Origin: Photobacterium profundum SS9 | GTDB taxonomy: Bacteria; Pseudomonadota; Gammaproteobacteria; Enterobacterales; Vibrionaceae | DNA length: 64,000 nt | Assembly: GCF_000196255.1 (NCBI RefSeq) | Contig: NC_006370.1 | Location: 2,679,411-2,743,410 of the forward strand | Direction: 5' to 3' | Shown: piece after piece, positions 26,686 through 36,706 of the stretch | Numbering within the stretch: the stretch's first letter is position 1 | How the letters are laid out: every line of letters starts with the position of its first letter | Made by a program: the position numbers and the translations under genes | The notes under the pieces: generated by a model | The model's database searches: none | Seen by the model: the letters and a program-made list of their open reading frames with translations, nothing else | What the model was told of the DNA's origin: nothing

Positions 26686-28086
26686 TTATGCAGCGTCTGT
26701 TGCTAGCTGTTGTAGACGACGTTTTTCGTGTCGAATTTTCTTCTCTTCGGCGATGGCTACGAAAAGTAATAACACGATACAAATTGCAGCTGACGTATCT
26801 AAAGCGGCAAATGTACCCTTCCAGCCAGTTAGACCAAAAATAGGTGTACCATCAGCAATCATACCTAAGCCCAATTTAGCAAAGCTATCACCAATAAGGT
26901 AAGCAAACGTACCTTTTACACCATCAGCAACACTGATCGCTTTTTTCGGTACAAAGCCTACAGCTGCAACACCAATTAATAACTGAGGGCCAAAAACCAA
27001 GAAACCAAGGGCGAATAATGAACCAAGGTACATGTATTCATTCGTTGCATTCTGGTAAAACTCAAGAGTGAAAATAATAAGCACTAATGAAACACAGGCT
27101 ACTATTGCACGGCGACCGTTCGCCAAATCAGATAGGTAACCCCACATTAACGTACCGACTAATGCACCGACTTCAAATAAGGTAAAACCCGTAATTGCCG
27201 TTTCTTTCGATAGACCCAGCTCTTGATAAGCATAAACCGTAGACCATTGATCGATACCAATACGTACCACATACAAGAAGATATTCGCGAAACAAAGTAG
27301 CCAAATCACTTTGTTCTTCAGCACGTATTCCATGAATATTTCGCGCTTCGTCATTTGGTTTTCTTCGGCTTCTAGATCTTCAGCACTCGCCGCTTCACCA
27401 AATAATTCTTCAGCAGTTCCTAGACCATATGCTTCAGGTGAATCGTTACCATAGCGTAAACCAATAAAACCAAGGACAATTGCAATAATGGACGGGAAGA
27501 CGAACATACCAATCACGTGACCGCCGAACAGGTAGTTCGAACCAAACAGTGCAACACCAGCAGCTGCCGCGCCACCCACGTTGTGAGACATGTTCCACAG
27601 GCCAAGGTACGAACCACGCTTGTTACGCGGAGTCCACTTAGTGATTGTAGAGTAACTTGAAGGACCACCCGTACTTTGGAAAAAGCCGCTTAAGCCGTAG
27701 AAGGCAATCATCAAAAATAAGCTAACACCTGAACCGCCCATGCTGACACTGAAGCCCAGCATTGCGATACCTGACAGAATCAACATGAATGGAAGAAATT
27801 GTTTTGTATTCTTTCCGTCAGCGTAATAAGAAACAGCGGTTTTACCGATGCCGTAAGTAATTGAGAAGCCAAGACCAATTAAACCAAGCTCTGTCATCGA
27901 CAGGCCATAGGTAGAAATCATGTCATTTTGGGCAACGTTAAAGTTCTTACGAATTAAATACATTGCCATGTAGCCAATAAATACAACCAAATATGATTGA
28001 AGAAATGGTTTAAACCACATTTTACGGCGTTCATCTACAGGCAGATCTAAGGTCGGCTTTCTGACCTGTTCCAACAGTTTAAACAT
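26686..28086 (-). CDS. uhpT: Hexose-phosphate:phosphate antiporter UhpT
   Basis: Twelve-helix inner-membrane exchanger importing glucose-6-phosphate for phosphate. The sequence follows E. coli UhpT nearly without gaps: [76 protein letters not shown] (fragments). I chose ATG 28086 (466 aa) because [12 protein letters not shown] matches the homologue's start. A longer frame to 28143 would run through a leader hairpin. Here uhpT precedes uhpABC, the reverse of the E. coli order. Confidence 0.95.
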   Translation of the reverse strand: MFKLLEQVRKPTLDLPVDERRKMWFKPFLQSYLVVFIGYMAMYLIRKNFNVAQNDMISTYGLSMTELGLIGLGFSITYGIGKTAVSYYADGKNTKQFLPFMLILSGIAMLGFSVSMGGSGVSLFLMIAFYGLSGFFQSTGGPSSYSTITKWTPRNKRGSYLGLWNMSHNVGGAAAAGVALFGSNYLFGGHVIGMFVFPSIIAIVLGFIGLRYGNDSPEAYGLGTAEELFGEAASAEDLEAEENQMTKREIFMEYVLKNKVIWLLCFANIFLYVVRIGIDQWSTVYAYQELGLSKETAITGFTLFEVGALVGTLMWGYLSDLANGRRAIVACVSLVLIIFTLEFYQNATNEYMYLGSLFALGFLVFGPQLLIGVAAVGFVPKKAISVADGVKGTFAYLIGDSFAKLGLGMIADGTPIFGLTGWKGTFAALDTSAAICIVLLLFVAIAEEKKIRHEKRRLQQLATDAA

Positions 28087-28119
28087 GTGAAACCCTCTAC
28101 AAATTTGTTCAAAATAAGC

Positions 28120-28164
28120 CTGCTTACTGAATGTTATGAACATTACGTAGCATTCAGTAAGCAG
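28120..28164 (-). promoter_or_regulatory. Long perfect hairpin in the uhpT leader
   Basis: CTGCTTACTGAATG and CATTCAGTAAGCAG are perfect 14-bp arms around a 17-base loop, 34 bases before the uhpT start. It could control mRNA stability or attenuation, or be a protein-binding site. Confidence 0.65.
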
Positions 28165-28473
28165 AATCGCTGGATATCATCAGGGCAAGAAGAGTTATTA
28201 TTTTGTCCAACGATGACCAATTAAAGACAAAACACATATCGGGGGGAAAGTGTTTCATTGTAAAAAGCCAAAAGCGATGATGAACCAGATATGGTGAGAA
28301 TATTAAAGAGTACGAAGAGTGCTGGCTTGAGAAGGCGACCTAAAACAATTAGGAATAATTCCTAGTTCTAGGTATTTTGTCAGAAAAGCGTGAAAGTAAT
28401 CACACTTTTAATATGGATACGTACACAGAATTATTTACAGGGTCCTAAACATACGATGAATCAGATCTTACGA

Positions 28474-28511
28474 AAATAAGGAGACTCTATAGGCTCATCT
28501 CCTTATTTTTA
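28474..28511. terminator. Terminator downstream of gloC
   Basis: AAAATAAGGAGA and TCTCCTTATTTT arms with a loop of about 13 bases and A/T runs on both sides. Confidence 0.7.
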
Positions 28512-28527
28512 GGTGTACCTACATTGC

Positions 28528-29181
28528 TTAATACAATGGCATCTCATCAGCAACAAACGGGTTAGATACACGCTCATGACCAAAAGTAGACAACGGACCA
28601 TGACCCGGAACAAAAGTAACATCATTGCCAAGCGGCCACAGTTTGCCTTTGATGGAATCGATCAATGTTTGGTAATCACCTTGATCGAAATCTGTACGCC
28701 CTACGCCACCTTTAAACAACACATCACCCACAAATGCTACTTTTGCATCATCATTAAACAAAATAACGTGACCAGGGGTATGGCCTGGTGTGTGAATAAC
28801 CTGAAGTTTCTGATTACCAATAGTAATTTCATCGCCTTCAGATAGCCATTGAGTCGGCGCAAAAGCTTCTGTTAACGGGAAACCAAACATCTCACTCTGG
28901 CGAGGTAAACCTTCAAGCCAGAATGCATCATCTTTATGAGGACCAATAATAGGAACATCTAATTCAGCGGCTAATGGTGCAGTACCACCAACATGATCAA
29001 GGTGACCATGGGTCAACAACAGTTGTGTCACATTCAAACCAAGCTGCTGAACTTTTGCTTTAAGAAGGTGGATATCGCCACCTGGATCCACAATCGCCGC
29101 TTCTTTAGTTTCATCGCACCAAACAATAGAGCAATTCTGTTGGAATGGGGTAACAGGAACAATTTCAAACTGGAGACTCAT
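28528..29181 (-). CDS. gloC: Metallo-beta-lactamase-fold hydrolase GloC (YcbL), type II glyoxalase
   Basis: Zinc hydrolase of the glyoxalase II group, able in E. coli to split S-lactoylglutathione. The metal-binding motif is LLTHGHLDHVGG, followed by HTPGHTPGHVI, FVGDVLFKGGVGRTD and FVPGHGPLSTFGHER. From ATG 29181, with GAGG upstream, it has 217 aa, similar to E. coli YcbL. The order ldtD-mepK-gloC on one strand is conserved with E. coli. Confidence 0.9.
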   Translation of the reverse strand: MSLQFEIVPVTPFQQNCSIVWCDETKEAAIVDPGGDIHLLKAKVQQLGLNVTQLLLTHGHLDHVGGTAPLAAELDVPIIGPHKDDAFWLEGLPRQSEMFGFPLTEAFAPTQWLSEGDEITIGNQKLQVIHTPGHTPGHVILFNDDAKVAFVGDVLFKGGVGRTDFDQGDYQTLIDSIKGKLWPLGNDVTFVPGHGPLSTFGHERVSNPFVADEMPLY

Positions 29182-29421
29182 ACGTCCTCTTTTCCTAAAC
29201 TGATACCATTCTTGATAAGTATTTGTCGAGATTGGCATAACATAAAAACTAGGGGCAAGAATGCCATGCTTGCTGCCAAAAGGGAATGAAGAGTGGCTAT
29301 AACGAAGGCTTAAAGAGGCGAAGAAACATTAATAATATTGAGAGAATAAGGAAAATAGCATCAGGAAAATGCGTATAAAGCGAGAGAGTTATCCCTCGCA
29401 CTCAAGCATGAATAGGCCATA

Positions 29422-29970
29422 TTACCAGCGGCGAACAGGGCCTGTATCAATATGAACAAAATTACTTTTAGGGTAATAACCAACACCACCGAGTTGCAAA
29501 TCGATGGCTGCTTTGCGCACTTTAGATAAAGACACACCTTCTAGGTTAAAATCTATCGCTTGACCTTTCATGTGATAGCTCTTGGTTGCCACGCCACCTT
29601 TCTTTTGTAACATCTTATTGGTTGCCGGAGAGCGATAACCTGAAATAATACGAACTTGGCCTTTATGACCTAAGTTTGCTTGAATTTCAGTAATGGCATC
29701 AAAAAGACGCTTATCCATTTTAGCCACTTCATTTTGTCGGAAATCACGGCAGATATTATCAATGCGTTTTAACTCAGTTTTGATGTAGCTTTCACCGTTA
29801 AAAAACTCACTGTCTATATCTTCACCAGTGTGAATATTACACAGTGAAATCTTACGTGGATTGGTAGCTTTAAAAGGACTCGCAATCGCCATACCTGGCA
29901 CTAGACATGCACCTAACGTGAGTCCACCAGCAATCAAAAGCTGACGGCGCATGTAATTAAAATCAGACAT
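29422..29970 (-). CDS. mepK: Murein endopeptidase MepK (YcbK, DUF882/M15 fold)
   Basis: Peptidoglycan endopeptidase of the YcbK family; E. coli MepK cuts meso-DAP cross-links. The N terminus (MRRQLLIAGGLTLGACL) is a signal sequence with a twin-arginine start. Zinc-site segments are visible: SGYRSPATN, SYHMKGQAIDFN (His and Asp) and FVHIDTGPVRRW. At 182 aa it has the usual length. It lies directly downstream of the L,D-transpeptidase gene that makes related 3-3 cross-links. Confidence 0.9.
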   Translation of the reverse strand: MSDFNYMRRQLLIAGGLTLGACLVPGMAIASPFKATNPRKISLCNIHTGEDIDSEFFNGESYIKTELKRIDNICRDFRQNEVAKMDKRLFDAITEIQANLGHKGQVRIISGYRSPATNKMLQKKGGVATKSYHMKGQAIDFNLEGVSLSKVRKAAIDLQLGGVGYYPKSNFVHIDTGPVRRW

Positions 29971-30123
29971 CGAAACAAAACCAAAATCAAACGAATAAAA
30001 AGGTGTACTACTTTAGTAGCTCAAGCAAGATAACGTTCAGGTCATGTTCAGTCAAATAGCAAAATGACAAAAAAACACTGCTTTTTTATCAAAGCAGTGT
30101 CTAATTATTGAGAAATAAGTAAT

Positions 30124-31842
30124 TTAATGATTGTAAGCAGATGTATATTTTTGATCGCTTTGCGAACCACCGCCCACTTTATCGTATAAATACACATCAT
30201 CACGGAAGTTTACAAGCCCACCATCATCAACCCAAGCAGTCTGATAAATGAGGTGTACTTTCACCTTATTCCGAAGGCCTATTGTCTTGGTTTGCTTACG
30301 TCCAGAGAGCTCATAAAAACGCTGATCTGTAACGCCAGAATAATTGAGTAGGATTAATGCCAAAACATCAGCATTCTCGACCCTTACGCACCCTGAACTA
30401 AATGCCCGGTCATCTTTATTAAATAAGCTTTTTGCTGGAGTATCATGTAAATAAATCGAATTATCGTTCGGTATAATAAATTTATACAAACCCAACGCAT
30501 TCTTATTGCCAGGCTTTTGACGTAATCGATACGGGAACGTTTTTGCATACAACATGCTTGGATGAATCGTATGTATTGGAATTTGCTCTGAACTGTTCCA
30601 GCTTCGAATTACCGCATAGTTATGGCGGTACAAGTAACTTCTATCTCGACGAGCTTTAGGTAAAATGTCTTTTCGCATAATCGACTTAGGTACATTCCAA
30701 TAAGGATTAAATACCACTGAATTCACCCTCGATGATATTAAAGGCGTGCGACGACTTGGACGGCCTACGATCACTTTACTATCGAATACATGCTTATTAT
30801 CAAGCCATAAATTAAGCTCATAACCCGGAATGTTTACAATTAACACTGAATTATATTCTGCAGGCCATAAACGTACTCGTTGAGCGTTTAACGCCAAAAC
30901 ACGAATACGTTCTTTTGGGGTTATGGCTAGCCAATATCGCGTTTTAGGTCCAATAACGCCATCAACCTTTAATCCATGTCGTTTTTGAAATGTTTTAACC
31001 CCTAGTGAAAGTGGAATAGTCAGTGAGCGGAGTTGAGACGTCCGCATTCTATCAGCATCGTATTCTGTTATATCTCCCATTCTTTCAAGAATAGTGATGA
31101 GGCTGTCAGGATCTTTAAGGCGATCGCCTAGTCGGATAATCCCCTGCTGATAGAACCCAGGCCAATGTTCAGATTCTGATACTTCTAGTGTCTGCATTGC
31201 CAGTATCATTTTATTATAATTGTCATTTACAGGCTTAAGCGAGGTAACAAAATAACGCATACGATTATTGTCAATCGCATCAAGCAAGCGCCCTGTTTGT
31301 ATCTTAGTTGGCAACGGTAATGGTACATCAATGCCTGTTCCAAATAGCCAGCCACGACCAAATTTAGGCAAGTTTTCGATATAACTCATATACGCTAACA
31401 ATGTATCTGTCGCCAATAAATCATACTGGCGCCAATCATTCGCTAATTTGTAATGTTTAAGTTGAGAATAGCGGCGAGACAAATCAGAACTAACACGCGA
31501 AAGAGCGACAATACGTAATTGCTCTTCAAGTTCAGTGGCTGCAAATGCATCTTGCCAGATAGGGGTGTAAGCAATAGAGGCATAAAGCTGGGCGAGTTTA
31601 TCAATATATTGAATAGATGAGAGATCATCGGCAACTTCTTTCACCCAAAGTAGTGACTTTTGCTGTTGCAATGCGGTTTCGGGTGACACCACAGGCTCAG
31701 ATATAAACTGTTGCTGTGTGTTAATGTTTTGCTCAGATAGCAGACTAGGCGTTGGGGTCAACAAGGGCTCATTTGCTGACACACTAATACTGATGATTGA
31801 GATCAGCAGTAAGGAAATACATGATTGCCGTATCATTGCCAT
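30124..31842 (-). CDS. ldtD: L,D-transpeptidase LdtD (YcbB)
   Basis: Periplasmic enzyme that forms meso-DAP to meso-DAP (3-3) cross-links. A signal peptide (MIRQSCISLLLISIISISVSA) is followed by an N-terminal scaffold, a peptidoglycan-binding helix bundle (LGVKTFQKRHGLKVDGVIG; fragment) and a YkuD catalytic domain with IYLHDTP and SSGCVRVENADV, catalytic cysteine about 485. I chose ATG 31842 (572 aa), which has GGGGAAA upstream. A longer frame to 31968 adds residues with no signal-peptide logic. Confidence 0.92.
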   Translation of the reverse strand: MAMIRQSCISLLLISIISISVSANEPLLTPTPSLLSEQNINTQQQFISEPVVSPETALQQQKSLLWVKEVADDLSSIQYIDKLAQLYASIAYTPIWQDAFAATELEEQLRIVALSRVSSDLSRRYSQLKHYKLANDWRQYDLLATDTLLAYMSYIENLPKFGRGWLFGTGIDVPLPLPTKIQTGRLLDAIDNNRMRYFVTSLKPVNDNYNKMILAMQTLEVSESEHWPGFYQQGIIRLGDRLKDPDSLITILERMGDITEYDADRMRTSQLRSLTIPLSLGVKTFQKRHGLKVDGVIGPKTRYWLAITPKERIRVLALNAQRVRLWPAEYNSVLIVNIPGYELNLWLDNKHVFDSKVIVGRPSRRTPLISSRVNSVVFNPYWNVPKSIMRKDILPKARRDRSYLYRHNYAVIRSWNSSEQIPIHTIHPSMLYAKTFPYRLRQKPGNKNALGLYKFIIPNDNSIYLHDTPAKSLFNKDDRAFSSGCVRVENADVLALILLNYSGVTDQRFYELSGRKQTKTIGLRNKVKVHLIYQTAWVDDGGLVNFRDDVYLYDKVGGGSQSDQKYTSAYNH

Positions 31843-32002
31843 TACAGTTTCCCCAAGGAACACCACATAAGTATGGCAAATACACTTGCCTTTGGGCTTA
31901 AATGTAGCTTGTACTGGCAATTTTGTGTGTTTCAAAACTACAACAACGCCCGAGCACTTAGGCGTCACTCCTAGGCTTAAAAGCTATCATACTGATAGAT
32001 AA

Positions 32003-32050
32003 AGGCTCGTTTCAGCGAAAATTCTGCATCTTGAAGTATCTTGGGTATAT
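32003..32050. repeat. Dispersed palindromic repeat, copy 3
   Basis: Contains GGCTCGTTTCAGCGAAAAT and ends TCTTGGGTATA, the right half of the family seen at 47.6 and 51.7 kb. It lies upstream of ldtD. Confidence 0.7.
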
Positions 32051-32355
32051 ATTAAAAACGAGGCATAAAAAACGCCCCTGCATCAGTAAAACATTTGCAT
32101 ATTTAAGCATTTTCTCTTCAAATAAACACCGAAGAATACATGCTGTATATATCATTGAGATAAAAATCGTTTAGTGCACTAAACTTTTTATATCAAACGA
32201 ATATTGTGGAATGCATCAATATAATGGTTCTTAGCATGTCGCTATTTTAATCAAGTATATCTGAGTTATGAAAAATGTCGTCCAGAGCAAAAACTAAAGC
32301 TTCCATGTTAGTTCAGTTTGTTGTACTTTCGCGGCAATTATCTTTGGAGAGTTAA

Positions 32356-32850
32356 ATGGACAAGCACGAAGAAGTTCTCATTGCCCTTCGACAAATCATC
32401 CGAGCAATCGACCTGCACTCAAGAAAACTGAATAAAGACGCAGGATTAACTGGGCCGCAACTTGTTTTGATGCGTGCTATCCGTGATTCCGGAGAAAAAG
32501 TCACTATTCGCCAGCTTTCAAATAACACCAATATGAGCCAGGCGACGGCAACCACCATTCTAGATCGTCTTGAAAAACGAGAATTAGTGGTACGAGAAAG
32601 AAGTAAGTTAGATAAACGAAAAGTACACGCACACTTAACTGAAAAAGGTATAGAGGTTATTGCAAAAGCCCCTCTTCCTTTACAAGACAGTTTCGTTTCT
32701 CAGTATCAAGATCTTGATGATTGGGAACAGTCTTTATTGTTATCATCAGTTCAGCGTATCTCTTCGATGATGAAGGCAGAACATTTAAATGTTGCACCAC
32801 TTTTAGAAGTAGGCAGCATTACGCAGCAAGAAACAACGACAGAACAATAA
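32356..32850 (+). CDS. MarR-family transcriptional regulator
   Basis: Winged-helix repressor or activator of 164 aa. The recognition helix and wing are in LTGPQLVLMRAI, VTIRQLSNNTNMSQATATTIL, RLEKRELVVRERSKLDKRKVHAHLT (fragments). The DKRKVHAHLTEKG wing is standard for MarR proteins. ATG 32356 has GGAGAG upstream. It is monocistronic and has no obvious target next to it; its ligand is unknown. Confidence 0.88.
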   Translation: MDKHEEVLIALRQIIRAIDLHSRKLNKDAGLTGPQLVLMRAIRDSGEKVTIRQLSNNTNMSQATATTILDRLEKRELVVRERSKLDKRKVHAHLTEKGIEVIAKAPLPLQDSFVSQYQDLDDWEQSLLLSSVQRISSMMKAEHLNVAPLLEVGSITQQETTTEQ

Positions 32851-32899
32851 TTAAGCCACTCAGCTTATTCCTTTTGTACATTGTTATTGCTCAATAAAG

Positions 32900-32926
32900 A
32901 AAGTCGGTTTTATCGGCTTTTTTTAT
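32900..32926 (+). terminator. Terminator after the MarR gene
   Basis: AAGTCGG-type left arm and GGCTTTTTTT right side (one G-T pair), with a long T run. Confidence 0.6.
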
Positions 32927-33052
32927 TAACACATCTTTATACGCCAACAGTGAACGCGTTACTCCCTTCAATCACAACCTCTTAAATAATAAATGCCCAA
33001 AACCTAGCTTTCAGCCTAAAGCATGATTATATTGATTCCAATAATTCAATGA

Positions 33053-33910
33053 TTGGATAACAGTGTGCTACTTGAAGGAATCGAAACATTACTGGTGTTG
33101 GCTAAAGAAGGCACCATGAGTAAAACAGGTAGCCGTTTATATATAAGCCAATCAGCCGTCAGTAAACGTATTGCAAGACTAGAGAAGAGATTAGGAAAGA
33201 AATTAATCGAACCTGCTGGTCGCTATATCAAACTAACAGCCGATGCCATTACGCTTATTGACAATGTCGGACCAAGCTATAAAGAAATAAAAGGGCTGAT
33301 TTTTGATCAACAACCTTATCAAGACCATACTCCCATTTATCTCGCCTGTTCCGAAACCTTAGTCGCGGGTTACCTCGGAAGTATGATGGGTGCCTACATT
33401 CAGCACGACCCGTACATTAGCATTACGACTCACCATACTCCGGTCATCATCGAGAAAGTGCAATCAGGTGACGCGACAATTGGCTTTTGTGCCGGGCATT
33501 TAACCCCCCAGCATGGCCTGTCGACCCGTCACCTGTTCAATGAGCCTTTTTCTGTTATTAGTCACCAACCATTGCGACAGCAGCCCCTGCAACTACTGGT
33601 TAATGACTTCAATAATCCATCAAATGCCAACCAAGCCAGCTTGCTTCAAAAAGCAGGCATTATTCCGTTAATGGAGATGGACTCTTATACGGCTGCAGCA
33701 CAACTGGCATTAGGTGGTGTTGCACCTGCATTAGTACCTGTTTCGATCATCAAAACCTTAAAAATCGAACCAATTTACTGCCATCATTTTGCGTTTCTTG
33801 ATGAGCTCACCCGTCCGGTTCATTTATGCTACCGCCAGAAGAGCTATCAATCAGAGCGTGTTAGTAAGCTTATTGAAACCATTGCGGATTCTGTTCCCAA
33901 AGCAATTTAA
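33053..33910 (+). CDS. LysR-family transcriptional regulator
   Basis: LTTR of 285 aa. The HTH reads LLVLAKEGTMSKTGSRLYISQSAVSKRIARLEKRLGKKL (fragments LLVLAKEGTMSKTG and SQSAVSKRIARLEKRL). A shortened effector domain follows. The start is probably TTG at 33053 or GTG at 33065; no strong ribosome-binding site decides. Its 3' end overlaps the convergent yfcA-type gene by 41 bases. The regulated gene may be that transporter, but orientation is convergent and the link is only positional. Confidence 0.82.
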   Translation: MDNSVLLEGIETLLVLAKEGTMSKTGSRLYISQSAVSKRIARLEKRLGKKLIEPAGRYIKLTADAITLIDNVGPSYKEIKGLIFDQQPYQDHTPIYLACSETLVAGYLGSMMGAYIQHDPYISITTHHTPVIIEKVQSGDATIGFCAGHLTPQHGLSTRHLFNEPFSVISHQPLRQQPLQLLVNDFNNPSNANQASLLQKAGIIPLMEMDSYTAAAQLALGGVAPALVPVSIIKTLKIEPIYCHHFAFLDELTRPVHLCYRQKSYQSERVSKLIETIADSVPKAI

Positions 33911-34640
33911 TCGCCATTACCATCGAGATAATCACAACCATAGGTCGGATAAGTTTCTGCCCTTTAGAAATGACTACCTTGGCCCCCATACGTGCACCAA
34001 TAAAGCCACCAACCGCCATCAACAACCCTATTTCCCAAATCGGTAGCCCTGCCATTATAAAGAATAATAATGCGGCAAAGTTCGACGTGAAATTAAGAAT
34101 TTTTGTTCTTGCCGTTGCTTCCACTAATCCAAATTGGGCAATAGCAACAAAACAAACCGTAAACAAAGAGCCCGCACCTGGCCCAAAAAATCCATCGTAA
34201 AATCCGATACTAGTACCCACACTGAAAGCAAAGGCATTCTCCGATAGCTTTGGTGTGCCACCTCCCTTACCCGTTTGAGGGGCAAATAGAAAATACAGCG
34301 AGATACACACTAATAAAACGGGGATCAAACTTGTTAGCACCCCTGCATCAATGCGCTGAACAAGCACGGCGCCAATGGCAGAGCCAATAAACGTAAACAC
34401 AATCGCGTTACGCATGTCCTTTAAGTTTACAAAACCATTACGAACAAAATATAACGAAGCAGAAAAGCTACCAAACGAACCTTGAAGTTTATTGGTGGCC
34501 AATGCCTGAGCAGGCGGTACACCGACAGCAAGTAAAGCGGGTACGGTTATCATTCCACCACCGCCAGCGATCGCATCAATAAAACCCGCCAAACCTGCCA
34601 CTAAAAAAAGTAACCCAAGAATTTCAAACGACAAGTCCAT
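33870..34640 (-). CDS. yfcA: TSUP-family membrane transporter (YfcA/TauE-SafE type)
   Basis: Eight-helix inner-membrane protein of the sulfite exporter TauE/SafE family. The paired repeats are visible: GLAGFIDAIAGGGGMITVPALL near the N terminus (fragment FIDAIAGGGGMI) and SIGFYDGFFGPGAGSLF in the middle. LATNKLQGSFGS and TKILNFTSNFAALLFF are further family marks. At 256 aa it is close to E. coli YfcA. The substrate is unknown. Confidence 0.85.
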   Translation of the reverse strand: MDLSFEILGLLFLVAGLAGFIDAIAGGGGMITVPALLAVGVPPAQALATNKLQGSFGSFSASLYFVRNGFVNLKDMRNAIVFTFIGSAIGAVLVQRIDAGVLTSLIPVLLVCISLYFLFAPQTGKGGGTPKLSENAFAFSVGTSIGFYDGFFGPGAGSLFTVCFVAIAQFGLVEATARTKILNFTSNFAALLFFIMAGLPIWEIGLLMAVGGFIGARMGAKVVISKGQKLIRPMVVIISMVMAIKLLWEQNPQWFQ

Positions 34641-34830
34641 TTAATAATGTCTCTTTTAACAACCAGTAAGAGCGATGACGGTAACACTACGTACTAATAA
34701 CGAATAGCGAAAGATAGGACGACAACCTATTCCACTTGGGAATTGGTAGTGGAATGTAACCAATGAAATGAAGTCACATCTTTTCCCGAAATTTAAGAAT
34801 TCGTAAACTCATCGGTATAAATGCGTCGAT

Positions 34831-35715
34831 TCATTCACCGTTCAAGTTGCGCAATGTTTGCCATACTTGCTCACCTGCTGGGTGTAAACGAGCCTGATAG
34901 CGATAAGCATAATAGGTGATCGGTAATCTAAGATAGGGTTCACCGACAACCGCCACTTTCCCGCTCGCCAGTTCTTCCTGTATAGCATAATCCGGTAACC
35001 AAGCGACTCCCTGCCCTTTGAGTACCAGTACTTTAAGTAAATCGGTCATCGATGATAAAAATACTGCCTTCAGGTTAACCTGATCACGAATAGCTTCAAT
35101 TTGACGCCCCATATAAGAACTCGGACTGTATGCCAACCATGGCACTTCTTTGTCTTTGGTGAGCTGATAAAGTGGTTGCCCCTCACTATTACACGCACAA
35201 ACGGGCAACAGCTCCGCCTGTCCAATTTGTAATGATTGATAGGGTGGTAACCGAAGCAACTCATCATCAAATGCTAATAACAAATCACAACTACCTTCTT
35301 GCAGCTCCTCAATTGCCTGATCGACATCGATCGCTTCAACACTCAATAAGGGGCTATGCTTACCCGCCAATAACTTAGGTTGAATAGCCGGTACAAGGCT
35401 GGTTGCTAATGAATGTGCAGCCGCCACCCGGACCATATTACCGCCAAGTTTCGATAAATCAGACAACTGACCAATTCCATCCACCATTTGGTTCATCAGA
35501 CTACGGGCTGTTATCCGAAATAATCGACCACTGGGCGTAAGAGAAACAGGAGTCTTGCTTCTGTCTACCAATTCCGTGCCCACCATATGCTCCAATGCTT
35601 TAATCCGGCGACTAAAGGCTGGCTGGGTCACATTGCGTATTTTTGCTGCCATAGAAAAATTTCGAACATCCGCGAGAGCCAGAAAATCTTCTAACCACTT
35701 ACTTTCTATATTCAT
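34831..35715 (-). CDS. LysR-family regulator related to HypT (YjiE)
   Basis: From ATG 35715 it has 294 aa. The HTH region (MNIESKWLEDFLALADVRNFS and TQPAFSRRIKALEHMVG, quoted in fragments) and the effector domain (VAAAHSLATSLVPAI, VEAIDVDQAIEELQEGSCD, SSMTDLLKVLVLKGQGVAWLPDYAIQ) follow E. coli HypT, a hypochlorite-responsive regulator. It lies divergent from an aspartate/glutamate racemase gene, so that gene is its likely target. Whether it responds to hypochlorite here is unknown. Confidence 0.82.
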   Translation of the reverse strand: MNIESKWLEDFLALADVRNFSMAAKIRNVTQPAFSRRIKALEHMVGTELVDRSKTPVSLTPSGRLFRITARSLMNQMVDGIGQLSDLSKLGGNMVRVAAAHSLATSLVPAIQPKLLAGKHSPLLSVEAIDVDQAIEELQEGSCDLLLAFDDELLRLPPYQSLQIGQAELLPVCACNSEGQPLYQLTKDKEVPWLAYSPSSYMGRQIEAIRDQVNLKAVFLSSMTDLLKVLVLKGQGVAWLPDYAIQEELASGKVAVVGEPYLRLPITYYAYRYQARLHPAGEQVWQTLRNLNGE

Positions 35716-35908
35716 AAGATTTGAGCTAAAGATAAAAAAGTAGTATATCGAAACGAGTAAGCTATCCAGATATATTTCAAGCACTCATGATCACAGTTTA
35801 ATTATTTAGTCATACGGATTCGGCATAATAGCCTCAGCAACGGCATTTCTAATCGAACCACCGTCATCTTATAGTGATTGCAGTTAATAATACTGTAGGA
35901 ACAATAAC

Positions 35909-36619
35909 ATGAGCAGAAAATTAGGAATTCTTGGTGGTATGGGTCCATTAGCAACTGTTGAATTTATGCAGAAAATTATTTCACGTACCCCTGCTCATAA
36001 TGATCAACAGCATATTCCGATGCTTGTTAGTAATAATCCGCAGATTCCAGATAGAACCGCGTATCTTATCAGCAACGGTGAAGATCCATATCCAGCACTA
36101 AAAGAAGGGATGGAGCAGCTACAGCAGGCAGGCGCCGAATGTATAGTCATGCCCTGTAATACTGCCCATTATTGGTACACCCGCCTAACCAATAGCTGCA
36201 ACGTGCACACCATCAGCATTATTGATAGCGTTGTTGACGAAGCAAAACACCGTCGCTACCGCACCGTCGGTCTACTCGCGACCACAGCAACAATGATGGC
36301 AGGCATGTACCAAACAAAACTGGCTCAACAGCAAATCAATGCGATAGAAACAACCGATTCAGAGCAGCAAGCAATAATGAACGGGATCTATGCGGTCAAA
36401 GCGGGGAATGTGGAGCACGGTAAGCAACTTATGCAACCCGTCTTTGAAGCAATGCTTAACCGTGGTGCTGAAGCCGTTATTTTTGGTTGTACCGAAATAC
36501 CTGTCGCGCTTGCAGAGCAGACAATTTCTCAACCGCAGCACTGTTTAGATTCTCTCGATATTTTAGCTGAGCAGTGTGTTCATTGGGCCCAAGCAGATGC
36601 ACCAGAGCTCGTCGCATAA
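35909..36619 (+). CDS. Aspartate/glutamate racemase family protein
   Basis: Cofactor-independent amino acid racemase of 236 aa. The two catalytic cysteines are in VMPCNTAHYWY and IFGCTEIPVAL, and the N terminus is KLGILGGMGPLATVEFM. It is probably an aspartate racemase (YgeA/RacX type) rather than the essential MurI. It is divergently transcribed from the HypT-like regulator gene. Confidence 0.88.
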   Translation: MSRKLGILGGMGPLATVEFMQKIISRTPAHNDQQHIPMLVSNNPQIPDRTAYLISNGEDPYPALKEGMEQLQQAGAECIVMPCNTAHYWYTRLTNSCNVHTISIIDSVVDEAKHRRYRTVGLLATTATMMAGMYQTKLAQQQINAIETTDSEQQAIMNGIYAVKAGNVEHGKQLMQPVFEAMLNRGAEAVIFGCTEIPVALAEQTISQPQHCLDSLDILAEQCVHWAQADAPELVA

Positions 36620-36682
36620 TCTTGTCTTAGAATCGTAAATATGTAGAGAAAGTTTACAACAAGAAATTCATCAATCCCCATG

Positions 36683-36706
36683 TAATGTCGTAATTTTACG
36701 ACATTA
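36683..36706. promoter_or_regulatory. 24-bp palindrome downstream of the racemase gene
   Basis: TAATGTCGTAA and TTACGACATTA, perfect 11-bp arms separated by TT, followed by a T-rich run. It may be a terminator with a minimal loop or an operator for the lactate operon. Confidence 0.5.

Noticed and set aside
28087..28143. N-terminal extension of uhpT
   Set aside because: It reads through the leader hairpin and does not match UhpT homologues.
31843..31968. N-terminal extension of ldtD
   Set aside because: The extension lacks signal-peptide character; the start at 31842 has a good ribosome-binding site and signal peptide.
36683..36706. Chromosome dimer or XerCD site
   Set aside because: The palindrome has no dif-like core, and two perfect 11-bp arms with a 2-base gap fit a hairpin or operator better.
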